Translations under genes and position numbers: made by a program
Notes under the pieces: generated by a model
Told to the model about the DNA's origin: nothing
The model's database searches: none
Seen by the model: the letters and a program-made list of their open reading frames with translations, nothing else
Shown here: piece after piece, positions 1 through 13,200 of the stretch
Position numbering within the stretch: the stretch's first letter is position 1
Layout: every line of letters starts with the position of its first letter
Source: Membranipora membranacea
Taxonomy: Eukaryota > Bryozoa > Gymnolaemata > Cheilostomatida > Membraniporidae
Direction of reading: 5' to 3'
Length of the DNA: 64,000 bases
Assembly: GCA_914767715.1 (NCBI GenBank)
Contig: OU612067.1
Location: forward strand, 23,100,162 to 23,164,161

Positions 1-168
1 GTACGCTCACCAGTACGCTCACCAGTACGCTGACCTGTACGCTCACCAGTACGCTCACCAGTACTCTGACCAGTACGCTCACCAGTACGCTGACCAGTAC
101 GCTCACCAGTACGCTCACCAGTACGCTCACCAGTACGCTGACCAGTACGCTGACCAGTACGTCTACCA
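1..168. repeat. 12-bp minisatellite, 14 units
   Basis: Fourteen head-to-tail copies of a 12-nt unit, GTACGCTCACCA, with a C/G choice at the eighth base and a few single changes. The array fills 168 nt exactly and runs off the left edge of the window. It lies upstream of the first recognisable CUB exon, so it is probably intronic. The reverse strand of every unit contains GTGAGC, a splice-donor-like hexamer. Confidence 0.97.
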
Positions 169-442
169 TGTCTTTCAAGCTCAGTTTTTTATGTTCCATA
201 TTTTGTATTCATTTATGCAAACACAAATCATAAAAAAAACTAACAAAAAAATAGTTGTTTTACTCGATTAAGAGAAGTCTTAATTACAATGCCTCCGTTC
301 AAGAGCACTTTTCCAAGCTTATATGCAACCACCAAGCAAATTTTGATTATAAGAAATTGAAGAAATAAGAAATGGAAGGTCAGATGTCACTTTTAAGTAA
401 TTTTTCTGAAACTGAACTATTTCTCTACTTTTCTTTTTGCAG

Positions 443-1212
443 ATTGCGGTGGTGATATTCGAGATGAGACCAGTGGTTCTATCTCGAGTCTAGGATATCC
501 TGGTAACTACCCAAGCAACAGAACATGTGTGTGGACTATACGCGTACCTGCTGGTAATAACATACATGAACACTTTGTTGGTGTGGATTTAGAAGCTCAT
601 TCTAAATGCAGATAGGACTAACTTGAGGTAATGAAGTTTTCTACAGCTATTTATGAGGTTTCCCATACTCATTTATGAATTTTTCCACAGTCATTCATGA
701 GGTTTTCCACAGCCATTCATGAGGTTTTCCAACCCAATTTATGGGGGGATGGGGTTTTTTGCCAGGATTCAAGTTTCACTTTGTATTCACAGATCCAGTT
801 AGGTTAGCCCATATTTGTACTCTGCATTGGATACACTGATTCATTTTGATTAATAAGTTACAGCACAGATAATTTACAGAATTTCTCACTGCCAAAGAAA
901 CTATGATCCTCAAATGTTTCTACCAAGCCACAGCACCAATGCTCAGTGCTAAAGAATGATCCTAAAGTATTATTTACTGTAAGTGAATTATGGCTGCATT
1001 GCTAATATAATCTTACTAATTTTATTGTTGTCTCCCCTGTTGATAGTTCAGGACGGGTTTGAGAGAGACAGACTCGCTTATCCAGAGATACTGTAACAAT
1101 ACTTCACTATATAACATCATAATCGAAGGAAATGAGTTCTGCATCAAATTCAGCTCAGATATCAGCCTCCAACATAACGGGTTCATGGTCACCTGGAATG
1201 CTGTCCCATCTG
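443..1212 (+). CDS. CUB domain 1 (exons 443-627 and 1047-1212)
   Basis: First CUB in the window. Exon 1 opens with DCGG and reaches the acidic motif, but both Tyr positions of the usual C-x-YDYLE are stops: TAG at 613-615 and TAA at 619-621, either side of a normal Asp codon. The donor follows at 628. Exon 2 reads LIQRYC-NN and ends in GFMVTW. Its opening residues (FRTG) are unusual; the VQDG expected here is present in another frame, so a small indel near 1050-1080 is possible. The leading D codon needs one base from an upstream exon, so coding sequence continues off the window. Confidence 0.75.
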
Positions 1213-4200
1213 GTAAGAAGCTAAGTTTTGCATGTTATAGGCAGGTCATATTTCACAGGATTGCATTTATCCAACTGTTTGGTTGCAAGTGTCTTTAACA
1301 AAGAGCAGTAGCAGTATGATTTGGTGATTACATATATGCGGTATGGAACTCTATCAAGTTGAAGGATATATTTGTTGAAATTTGCCTGCAATTTTAGAAG
1401 TTAAGTTTTACATATCTTAACCGTTTATTATCTTCCTGTTTACATTACAGCACCCAATTGTGGAGGAAACCTCAATTTGACGGATGGATTTCTCATCTCT
1501 CCAAACTATCCTAATCACTACGATCACAGCGGTGACTGCGTGTGGGTTATCTCTATCCCTGTCAATTAGAAAATTGCTCTTAACTTCACTGGCTTTGCTA
1601 TGGAATCGTCTGCTACTTGTGCTTTTGATTATATTGAGGTAAAAACACTGTCTATCCCACATTCATTCACCAAATTTAGTTTTAGGATATTTTGAGAGAT
1701 TGACCAGTGTCGTGTGATGTTTACTAGTGTTCATTAAAGAGAAAGTTTTCGATAGGATAAGCAAATATTTAGGTCCTCCCAAAACTAAACTGCCATGATT
1801 TGTTATGAGCATTGAGTTTTCTAATCAGAGAATTAATTTATTATGATCCAATGTATCTAGGTATTCTGTCAAAATAAATAGCTCTGTTAAAAAGTCTTGA
1901 TCGATATGGCCTTTCTTTTCTTAGTCTTAATTTGTCAAATTGTCTGCATAGTTTGCAAAGCTCTGTTCCTTCTCTGAGCCCCAAACCTAGACCAAAGCCA
2001 AGATCAAGTAAGGCATGGTTCATAGTTTGTTTTCTAGGTACATGATGGTACTGATGATACATCGCCACAATTTGGTAAGTTCTGTGGAACCTCCTTCCCT
2101 GCAATCATCACCAGCACCGGACCAAACTTATATGTCAGGTTTCATTCAGACTCCAGTGTGAACAACCGAGGATTTAGAGCTACCTGGGCTGTTGGTGAGT
2201 AATTCCATACAATAAAACAGCAAGGGGGAAATTCCTATTATGATTAAATATTTTAATTCATGTTTGTCATATATTGCTTGGCTACCAGGAATTTAAAAGT
2301 GAATGGCAGTTTTTGTGTATATTCTTATGTTGTTAGATGGTACATTTGAAATTAATCAGCAGTCATAAACAATCGCCACATCTGACTGACTTTTCTGAGA
2401 ATCAACAACAATATAATAACTCAAAGGCCTTATAGTTCCTGGATATGTGGTTGGTTGTCAGGTCAGGAAGCTCTTTGGTTTGACTTGACATAATCTTAAT
2501 CGCTACTAAATACCACAAGCTGAATTAAAATAATTTGTAAATAGAATATCCAAAGGATAGAAAACAAAATTTATACTTATAGCCTGATTGGCACTTTCAT
2601 AACAACAACAGTTATCTTGAGCTCATCACTATTTTTTTGATTTTTTCATTGTGCGATGCCAATGATGGATGAGATATGCAGTCTTTTTCAGATGAATATG
2701 TGACTTGGTCCAGATTAACTGACAACAACTAGTTTTTGAATCAGTCTCCAACAGTCAACAAAAATTATTAGATAAAGGGATATTTTTTATCATGGTTGAT
2801 AACCTTTCTTGAATCATGGCTCACCAGTGTTTAATCATAATCTTTATCCTCCTTTATTTATGTCACTATTAAGATATTTTCTCTGTTGTCAGCATGCGGA
2901 GGAATATTTACAGATCCCACAGGGGTGATAACTTCTCCCTACTGGCCTAGTCAGTATCCTCATTCTAAGACATGTAACTACCTGCTGACCGCTGCCGAGT
3001 ATCAGAATATACAACTGACCTTCACACAGTTCAGTATTGAGAGCCACACCTCCTGCATATTTGATGGATTGTCGGTAAGTTAACGTTGCCTACTCTTTGT
3101 CAATTTCTTTACAATCCTTTGCAAAACGTACATGGCTTTTCTTATGTAGCCAATGTGTTGGCGGCTCTGATTGGCTTTATCTCACCCAACAGCTAATCAT
3201 TTCAGAGCATAGAAATAGAGCCAATAAAAACCTAGACCGCTCTTGGGAGTCCTCCCACTTTTCGCCAATCGCCTGTATATAAATATAATATAAATATAAA
3301 TTTTTGCTTCATAACCCATCTGCAGAGAGTCACTTGATGGGTTGTTCCTGCCCAGATACAGACAAATCAATTCTTTATCAGTGTGTAGGGTTTAGGATAT
3401 CGCTATCGAAGCCTCTTCTTCTTTTTACATCCATACTTAAGTAGTATGGGAAGAGTTCTTCATGTATGGTTCGTTGGATTTGCTTGTGTTTCCTGTAAAT
3501 AAAATTGAGGCCATACATCTATTTTATAGCATTCAGATTAATTATGCTGTGTTTTATATTGTACTTTAAACCCAAATTTTAATCCGCCACACAATAGAAA
3601 TATAAATCAATATAATGTGGTAGCAGTTGCAGAAACACCATGCTCTTTTGGCATTTCTACCTGTTAGGGGAAGTAGATATCCCACCCTCCTTGTTGCCAG
3701 CAATTGCTCAAGTATAATATGTTTATAGTAGTTGTTTTTGAGCAATGAGGGGACAACTTATAATTATATGACCATTCTTTTTACTACTTATAGAAAAAAA
3801 AATGCCTGATCATAGGTAATCATCTTTGCTTCAAATATTTGAATTAGGGTGAGATGAATATTTCCATTTCATTTCAAGCAGTCTTCTAGTGAGAAACTCA
3901 AATTGTTTGTACTATGTCCCAATCATTGTTTTGTTGCTAAGAGGAATGGAGGTAACGAGTTGTCTCCCTTGATTGGAAAGTTCAGAACAAAGTGGATTCA
4001 CCAATCTTCTCTCACAGTAACAAGATGTGGATCAAGTTCAAATCGGACGTCTCTAGTGCTGCTCCGGGCTTCAGAGTCTTGTATGAGGACGCTGGTGAAG
4101 GTAACTTCAATATGTTGTCAATTTTTATGAATTATTTTCCACCCGAATTTTGGAATCATTCAAAACTTGTTCAATATCAAATTGTTTATGATTCATAATC

Positions 4201-7200
4201 TTATGGCTATTATATATTCCACATTTCACTAACAGGTTGTGGTGCTGAGCTGTCTGGCCCAACTGGTAGATTCTTGTCACCAAACTACCCTAATGCCTGT
4301 AACAGAGAAGCAGAGTGTTACCGGACAATCACAGTGGCTCAAGGAAGCTCTGTCATGCTTGTCTTCCTAGACCTTGACATTGAGAGACACGACTCATGTG
4401 CTTACGACTATGTAGAGGTTAGAGTGTAAGCGAGTTGTTACTGGACTTGCATATTATTTGAGCTTTTAAAGACCTATACGACGACTTCAAAGTTGCCATG
4501 TTTTTCTTTTGATGGCATCGATCTTTATTCTGATTGCAAACATACCACAGAAGAGTAATATGAAGAGAGCAATCAGTTGAGCTCATGTGGGGTGACTTAA
4601 TGTAAGCGAGCAACATCTCTTTACTAGCGGAGTTAGAAGTATATATAAACTAATGAGGTTGAGTTGATGTAAGCTGGCTATGTAAGCTGGCTATTTCAAA
4701 CAGTTGCGAAAAAGTACTTTCTTTGACATAAATTACCATTCATAGGTCACCGAAGGAATACATACTGGCAGATCTCTGGGTAAAATATGCGGAAACACAC
4801 CACCCCAACCAGTGAGCACTTCTGGTAATCAGATGACCGTCAAATTCAGAGCTGATACTTCAATAGGTGGTTGAGGTTTCAGTGCTGCTTTCTTCGCAGG
4901 TATGTTATGAGTCTTGCAAAATATTACTGATATCAAATGATGAACTTTTGGCAATTGAAGCTCCCATGATTGGAATGGCTCTTCTGCTGAAATAAATGTC
5001 AGTTTTTACAAAAGTTTGTTTTAGAGAAAGTCTTCATTATATTGTCAATGACATTGTTGTGCTATTTTTAACGCAGAATGCCAGAATCAAGTGTTGAATG
5101 CCAGTTCAGGTGTTATCGAGAGCCCTAACTTCCCTGACCCCTACCAACATAATCGTAACTGTTCATGGGTTATCAATACTGGGCTCTGTAATATAATTTC
5201 ACTGGCATTCAGTCACTTTGATATTGAGGATGATATAGTTGGCAACCCAATGTCGCAACGATTAGTTGGAGGTTTGTAATGGTTATTATAGAAAAACCCA
5301 TATGTCTGTCCGCTCTGCTTATGTAATACTTACCACTAACCCCTTTCTACTGGATTATTGCTTCGAGTTATGCTGTCCCACTTGGATCATTCTTATATCC
5401 AAAGCTTTTTAGTTAATGTGATGGTGCTAAGACTAAGTCTAAGTCTAAGTCTTCATTGCGGAGAGGGTTGCCCCTCTAGAGTACAGGTTTTGGGACCCAT
5501 GGTAAGCCGGGCCCTATATCCTTGCCCGCCGGAATTAGAACAAGATCACAAGTCCGCACTCTTAACCATCAGACCACTCCTGACTGATGAGTGCTATTTA
5601 ATCCTGAGTAACTCAATAGGCGGTAGTAGCATACTTTTGACAGTGTATCATTCATAGAACAGCAAATTTGAAGCAACAATGCGATTTTTAGAAAGGCTAA
5701 CCTTTGCACTTTCCTTTCTTTATAATACAGATAAGAGATGGACCTAGGTTGACAGATATTCTTGTTGGTCGGTACTGTGGTTCTGATTTACCCCCACATA
5801 TCAACTCTACTAGCAATCAACTCTATGTTACATTCAGATCGGACGCTTCCTTGGCTCAGAATGGCTTCAGGCTTGAGTATCTGACTATGGGTAAGTTTAA
5901 GAGTTCTACTGGTTTGCAATGCTAGGTCGCTTTTACTCGAAATGGCCATCATGATGGGACCCTCCTGACTGGTCAGATTATTTGACCTACAGGCATTGGA
6001 CATGCATTTTCTTGATTCTTGAACTTTGAAATTATTGATATCTTATGCTAAGCATAATTCTCCAATCACTAGAAGTAGTATCATATTATGAACAAGTAAC
6101 CAAATATACTATCTCTGTCAGTGTCTGTATGGGCCCGTACAGACATAATGTATAATACATGTGAGTCTTTCCCAACCACCTGTTTGTTTGCTACTACTAG
6201 AAAATCTAGGTGGATTTAATGATACAAACTCAAGTAATATTGGTAAGATTGTGTGAAAGCTTATCACCGATGTATTTTTAACAAGTCTTAACAAGTCACT
6301 ATCATTGTTTGTGTAGATTCAAATGCCCACTCATGCTAAAAAATCTGTATACATGTGTAAAACTTTTTTGTCTAATAACACCATGTTGCGACAGCCTTGT
6401 CAAATCGCCTATCATAAATGCTTAACCTATCTGTTCGAATGTCTGTATTATGCATGTTTGGTTACAAAGCAACATCACAATCTTACGGTGGTGTTTTTGT
6501 TAAAAGTATCCAAGTTAATAAAAGTAAGACCCAAGAAGAAAACCAAAATTCAGTGTCCTCGGTGTTAATAAGTGTATGAGTTGGTTAATCCGGTGCAAGG
6601 GTTAAAAGTATTTCATCTGTGTTTATGATTTTTCACAGTGTTATTCCTTTGTTTTTCGTATTCGCTAGGTTGTGGTGGAAACTTTAATGCAGAAACAGGA
6701 TAATTCTCCAGTCCAGGATACCCTGGACCTTACCCACACAACAGAGAGTGTAATTGGAGAATCACAGTACCTATTGGAAGACGCATCCAGCTGGATATAA
6801 ACAATGTGAACCTCGAATATCACTCAAATTGTACCTATGACTTTATTGAGGTATAACAAACAGGTTCCGTTTTTGTTTGGAAACACAAATCATAAGCTAG
6901 AAAACATTCCAGTTTTGCAGAGAAAAATGTTTGGAAAGTAATCTCATGATGAGAGCAGAGACACATAATATTTAAAACCCACAACAACGCAAATAACTAG
7001 CCATTGAGATGTGATCTGCTCTTAGTCATCGACCATCTGATCTTTTTTGTTGTGCCCCTCAATCAGCAACAAATCAATCTGCATTCTCTTTCCTGTAGGT
7101 TCTCGGTGGTCTCGATTCCAACTCCCCACAGCTTACTAAGATATGTCAGGATAGAAACCAGTCGAGCTCAGTCACCTCAACCGGAAACCAGATGTATGTT

Positions 7201-10200
7201 AGATTTAAGACTGATAGTTCATCTTCAGGCCTCGGCTTTTCTGCTAACTTCTCATCTGTTGACCAGGGTGAGTATGAGAGTGCAAAGAAGAACAGGCATG
7301 AGACTTCATAAACTATAAAAACATTTATTATAATCCAATTTGCTGAAGTCATGTTGTTTGTACCAAAGCAACATAGCCAACAAATGATTGGCCAAGAACA
7401 AATTAAAGTATTGAAGAAAAAACGATTTAAAAATCGATATGACGATGAATGCACTTTAAATTGCACATGAATGTAGTTTAAATCTAAATCATATTGTGAG
7501 CTTACAATTAAAAATATAAGAATCTACATCATTGTTTGAGTGATTTGTGAGCAAGACCCCCCCCCTAGCAGGTTTCAGCAATCAGATAGTCTTTGCTGTT
7601 TATAATTAAAAGACCTCCCTGGCTAACAATTGTCTCTGTATCGATTTAGGCTGCGGAGGTGTGTTCACTACACCTACTGGCAACATACAGTCCCCCGGCT
7701 ACAATACCGGCTATCCACACAACACAAACTGTGAGTGGAACATCACCGTGGCAGCCTTCCAGACAGTACAGATCACATTCAAGAACTTTGACCTTGAAGA
7801 TCATGATGCCTGTATCTATGACTATGTAGCTGTAAGTACATAGAGTCATAGTAAATGCAGTTGAATGGTGTAATGGAGAATTGTTATGGACACTCGAACT
7901 TAGATTGCAAATCAAATACATCGTGTTTCAGTCATTTGTGTTTGAGTAGAGCCACCATATTGCGATTCAGTGTTGTTCGTTACACCTAACCAAATCAGAT
8001 TCTATACAACTGCCAATTAACTTGACAACGGCTTTCTGGTGAAATGCTAAATTTGCGAAACATAACAAAAGTCGTTTACTTGTAGATCTATGATGGATTG
8101 CTGACTACTTCACCACAACTAGATAAAATCTGCGGCTCTAATCTCACAAACCATACATATACTAGTAGCGGTAATACGCTTAGATTGAGAATGGTAGGTT
8201 ATCCTGTCGGCCTAGAAGGCTCAAAACTTGCAGTGGGATATCAGTTAAGACTGAGAGCCAAGAACATGTTATGCTAACGCGAGGAATTTCTAATGGAAAT
8301 ATATCATATTAATTTAATATAATTGCTTGAGGTGAGAAATGTATTTGATTTCCATTTTAGGTGACCTTCTGGCTAACTTGAACAATTTGCTTTGTGTAGT
8401 AAGAGATCATGCTTATCACAAGAAATTTATCACTTTTGAAATGATTAGGTTGCTATTGTGTACTTACAAGACACTGTATTGTGTAGGGTAATATATGCAT
8501 TGGTCATGGCAATCATCTGACTTGACTAAGATGGATGCCAAATACATGTTTGTAAGGAGTTGTCTCCACAACATCAAAGGGTACACAACTATTAACTACA
8601 AAACAGTTATATTCATTGTTTTTAAAAGATCATAAGGATTTACAGACAATGATTTAACAATTATTACAGAAAACTGACTCCTCCAGTAATGGGAGAGGAT
8701 TTGATGCTTCCTATAAGACAGCATGTGGAGGACGTTAGATTGTAGGAGACGGTGTAGAATCAGTGAATCAATCAATGAATCAATGATCAGATCACCAAAC
8801 TATCCTCTGAACTACGACCCTAATACTAATTGTACTTGGACTCTTATGGGAGCATTACCGGGTACATGTCTTTTCTTTTCATACTTAAAAGATAAATTTT
8901 ATTTGGAGTTAAAGTTTCACATTGATTGCTTACTTGGTTGCGAAATATTGCATTGATGCCTTTATCACCAATTTGATCGAAATCTCAAATGGAGAGGCTA
9001 GAATAGTAACTTCAATAGTCATCCCTCTTCACGCGATGACTTGTAAAATCTGTCAAGCTATCATTTGGTTGTTGGCTGATAATAACTGCTGTTTATCCTG
9101 AATTGATCACGCTTATAATGATTTTAGTGGACAGAATCACGCTTCAGTTCAATGATATAGATATAGAGGAGTCCCAGTCATCACAAGGCTCGGGAGAAGG
9201 TCTCTGTATACACGATTCTATCAGGGTATGTCAGATAACATTTATTATCGTGATGGTAGTTTTTTACAGAATTCATGTATGTACGCCTTTGAAATCCTAA
9301 ATCATTTTTCAAAAGCCTTCTATGACTGTATGAAACTTGGGCATCAATTCAGATTTTAGTTAGCAGTGTGACGTTGACTGGTTTAGACAATAAAGAATGA
9401 TATCAAATAATATGATTGAGTGTGTATGATAAAGGATAATGGACGAGATGACAATTTTGTCTGGTCCTCTCAGGCCAACTGTATTTTTTTTGGTTCTTAT
9501 AATAATAGTGGCGTAATTGGTGACCTGCAGATCCCAGCATTGTAAACTGATGAGATGAATTAACACTGGTTCTTTGTTCTGTCTTCAGCTACTTCAAGGA
9601 GATAATGTGGACGCCCCCGAACACGGCAGATACTGTGGTGATGGTATACCCCAAGCTATAACATCAACTGGTTACGCTCTGACTTTGGTCTTCAGCTCAG
9701 ATGCCTCTGTTCAACAAGGAGGGTTCTCTGCTTCTTATAGCAAATCAACTTGATGTAAGAGAATTTCTATGGTTTTGTTTGATTGTTGACAAATTGAACA
9801 TAACATCATGACCCATTGGTCCTACTCCTCCTGGATTTACTCAAGTTTAAGACCAGTCCTGGAAGTCGGCATGCAAGAGAGCTATTCAAGTGAACTGATT
9901 TATTTATGTACTACATTAAAACATCACAGATCATAACTTACTGGGGAGAAAAAAGAAAGATAAGTGAAACTAACCAACAGTGTCAGGCGATACTCGGATG
10001 TGTGTTCTTCGTACTGGATTGCATGGTTTTATGTGATAAGGCTATATTATGGTTTCAATTATTTCTCTCTATTTTGTGGAGGGAACTTTACAGCCACACA
10101 TGGAGCATTCAGTACACCCAGCTATCCAGACCCGTATCCCAGAGATGCAGAGTGTATTTGGTATCTCAACGCTGCTCCTGGTAACCAAATCCAGCTTAGT

Positions 10201-13200
10201 TTCACGTAAGTAACAGGTGCAAAACATATTATTGAATCCTTCGAATTCATCATGCAAAGCAGCAGAGCAACTTATGGAGGATGGGTATACCCTCATTTTG
10301 ACCGGGTGTTCTTTCCATAAATTTAGTGGTAAATATGATTACAATACTGTCCATGGTTATACCATTGCTTGGTCTTAGTAACATTCTCTCTTTTGTATCT
10401 AATTATTGAAATATCATTTATCAGGGCGTTTGACATAGAAAACACAGACGGATGTAACAGGGATTATGTGGAGATCAGAGATGGACGTGATCAATCAGTA
10501 TGATCATTAGGCAGATACTGTGGCCAGTCTTTACCAACAAACGTATCAGTGGCTCAGTCAATGTATGTCAGGTTCAGATCTGACGCAGCAAATCAACTGT
10601 CAGGATTCACAGCCCAGTTTAGCACTTGTAAGTAGTCATTTAATTCACTCAAAGTTTGGAAGCAAGGTAGATTCGGCTAAAAATCACTGTTTCGGTGTAG
10701 AAAGCTGTAGATAGACTCCTATTTATATACAAATCTCGGGTGAATATCGCTTAATTCAGGAGCCTCATGTTATGCTCATGATATTTCGGCTCTCCGGTTA
10801 CTGGAGGTGATAAGCTTAATCTTAGGCTATGTATAAAGATCATTAAAACAATTATAAGACTAGCAAATCTCCTTGCAAAGATTGACATACAGATTGTTTA
10901 CTGTATTTTTCACCCTATTTACAGTGACAGGAGGTGACATGGTTGGTAATTCTGACCAGCTTGCATCTCCACTCTATCCAAGAAACTACCCACACAACGC
11001 TGATCATACCTGGAGTATTATCGTTGATCAGGGCAAGAAAGTCAGGATTCAGTTTGTTGAATTTGATATTGAAACAGGCTCCACATGCCAGTATGACTAC
11101 CTTCAGGTAAAATTACTTAACGTTGTGTAAAATGATTGATTGAGCTAGTAGTATCTAGTAGTTTACTAATCAATTAGCCAATGACTGATTTGAACTTAGT
11201 TGAGACTCTTTAACAAAAGTTTTTGACTATAGTGCAGATGGCAATTTGAACTAGATATCTATCCTAACAGGTTGTTATGAGTCCTTTCTCAATGTGATAT
11301 ACTTTTTTCTAGTTCCTGGATGGCCCAGCAGACAGTGGACCACTAGAGCTGATGAAGATTTGTGGTACAAACCCACCCCAGCCGTTCAGTAGCACAGGCA
11401 ATGTGATGACAGTCGTCTTCCATACCGATGTATCTGCAGTAGGTAGAGGTTTCCTCTTCAACTGGACTGCTGTTGATCAAGTGGTCACAACTCCTGGAAC
11501 AACCCTAGAACCAGGCACCACACCAGGTAAATATTTCCTGTTGTCATTGTTACTAATATTTATGTGGATTGACATCAATAAGTGTTCCAGGTGTAAATCT
11601 GTATCTACAGGGATAGAGGCCAGGTTTGATGACTGGAGTGTTTATTTAAATGGATGAATTTAGGAACTACGCAATAAGACTCCGATACAGTTTTGATCTC
11701 TTCTATCTTCTTGCAGCTGGATGTAACTTCGAGTTAGTTGCCACTGATTCTGCTCAGAACTTAACCTCACCCAACTGGCCTGAAAACTATGATAATGGCA
11801 TGGACTGTACATGGACTATCAGATCAACAGGAGGAGAAAAGATTGAGCTGACAATCGTATCACTAGATATCGAGGCTTCCGCAACATGCCTCTATGACGC
11901 CCTGCAGATTTACGATGGTATTGTGCTTAGACCATGTATTTTACACCAGACTCTCTTTGAGTGCAAAGCCAGTAAATACAGTTGTGTCCCTTATTGACTG
12001 AGTGGCACGCCAATTAACAAGATTCAAAGGAGTGCATACAATCAAGCATAAGCAACATAAGATATTGAGATAAACCTGAAATCGAATATTCTACTGCAGT
12101 TGTTGACGGGACTAACATATTACCATGACCATATATCATGATTAAATTCATGTGCCATCTTGTGGTACAGGCTGCAGGCTTTGTTCAGTGTATTGGTTAT
12201 AACTTCACCCTTCACCCTCTATTGATTTTAAATTACAGGAGAGAATGAACTACCTGGTAGGCTGTTGGATACTAAGTGTGGTAGAATCACTACTGTACAG
12301 CCTGGAATTAAATCTAGCGGTGGAAGCATGAGACTGAGGTTCACATCTGATGTCAGCGTAACGCGAGCAGGATTCCAACTCCAATATAAGACCAGTACGT
12401 ACAGTATAAATTAGTAATTCTAGGCTTTTTCAATTTTCTAGCCTCCGCCATACATACCCTCTTTTAGCTCATCGAAGTTGAATTGATGAAAATGGATTGC
12501 AAAAAGTTTGCAGCTTATATCATGTTGGCTTTTTTGAAAGTTTCGCAAAACTTATTCTCCATTTGTATTAATTTTTTCATTATGTCTGTCAAACCCACTC
12601 TGTTTTGAAGTGCTGTCATGATTATATCAATCAGTCAACCAGTTTAACAGCTTTTTTTATGACCTATTGTGTTTTATTTATCCAGCTTGTGGAGGAATTT
12701 TGACAGAAGCTCAAGGTGTAATTCTCTCTCCTAATAATCCAAATGTCTACCCTGTAAATTCGAGCTGCCAGTGGATGATTCAAGTTCTTACAGGTAGAAC
12801 TATAGATCTTACAGTTGAAAGTTTCAGTCTACCCAACTCAAATAACTGTACTGCAGACAGGCTCAGGGTAAGTAAATAATAAAGTAAATATAGTAACATA
12901 AATATGATGTGAATACCAACGGCATAGTTGATGACTGTAAATTGTTTTCAAATTCCCAAAGATTGCTCAATCTTTGCATTTAATAATGTTTTACATACAA
13001 CTAGCGATAGAAACCCAGGTTATCCCACAAGTCGACATACTGATCAGATTGCCACTGTGTTTTTTTGCTGCCCATGTTTGAAACCCAAATAAATTTGAAG
13101 GGATTTAAGACTGAATCTCTACTGAATATTTTGTGATGGTCCTCATTTGCTAGATTTTGAATGGTAACAACGAAGACTCGCCATCTATGGAATCTGACTG

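Noticed and set aside
1-168. CRISPR-like array
   Set aside because: Units are contiguous 12-mers without spacers, in a eukaryotic genome.
613-621. A-to-I RNA editing to rescue stops
   Set aside because: Editing would give Trp where the family has Tyr, and cannot repair frameshifts; no support from sequence alone.
5358-5657. 99-codon plus-strand frame
   Set aside because: It overlaps a SINE and intron sequence and has no recognisable domain.
443-10627. Alternative genetic code or stop readthrough to explain CUB stops
   Set aside because: TAA, TAG and TGA all occur, the same gene ends normally, other exons use few such codons, and frameshifts are also present.
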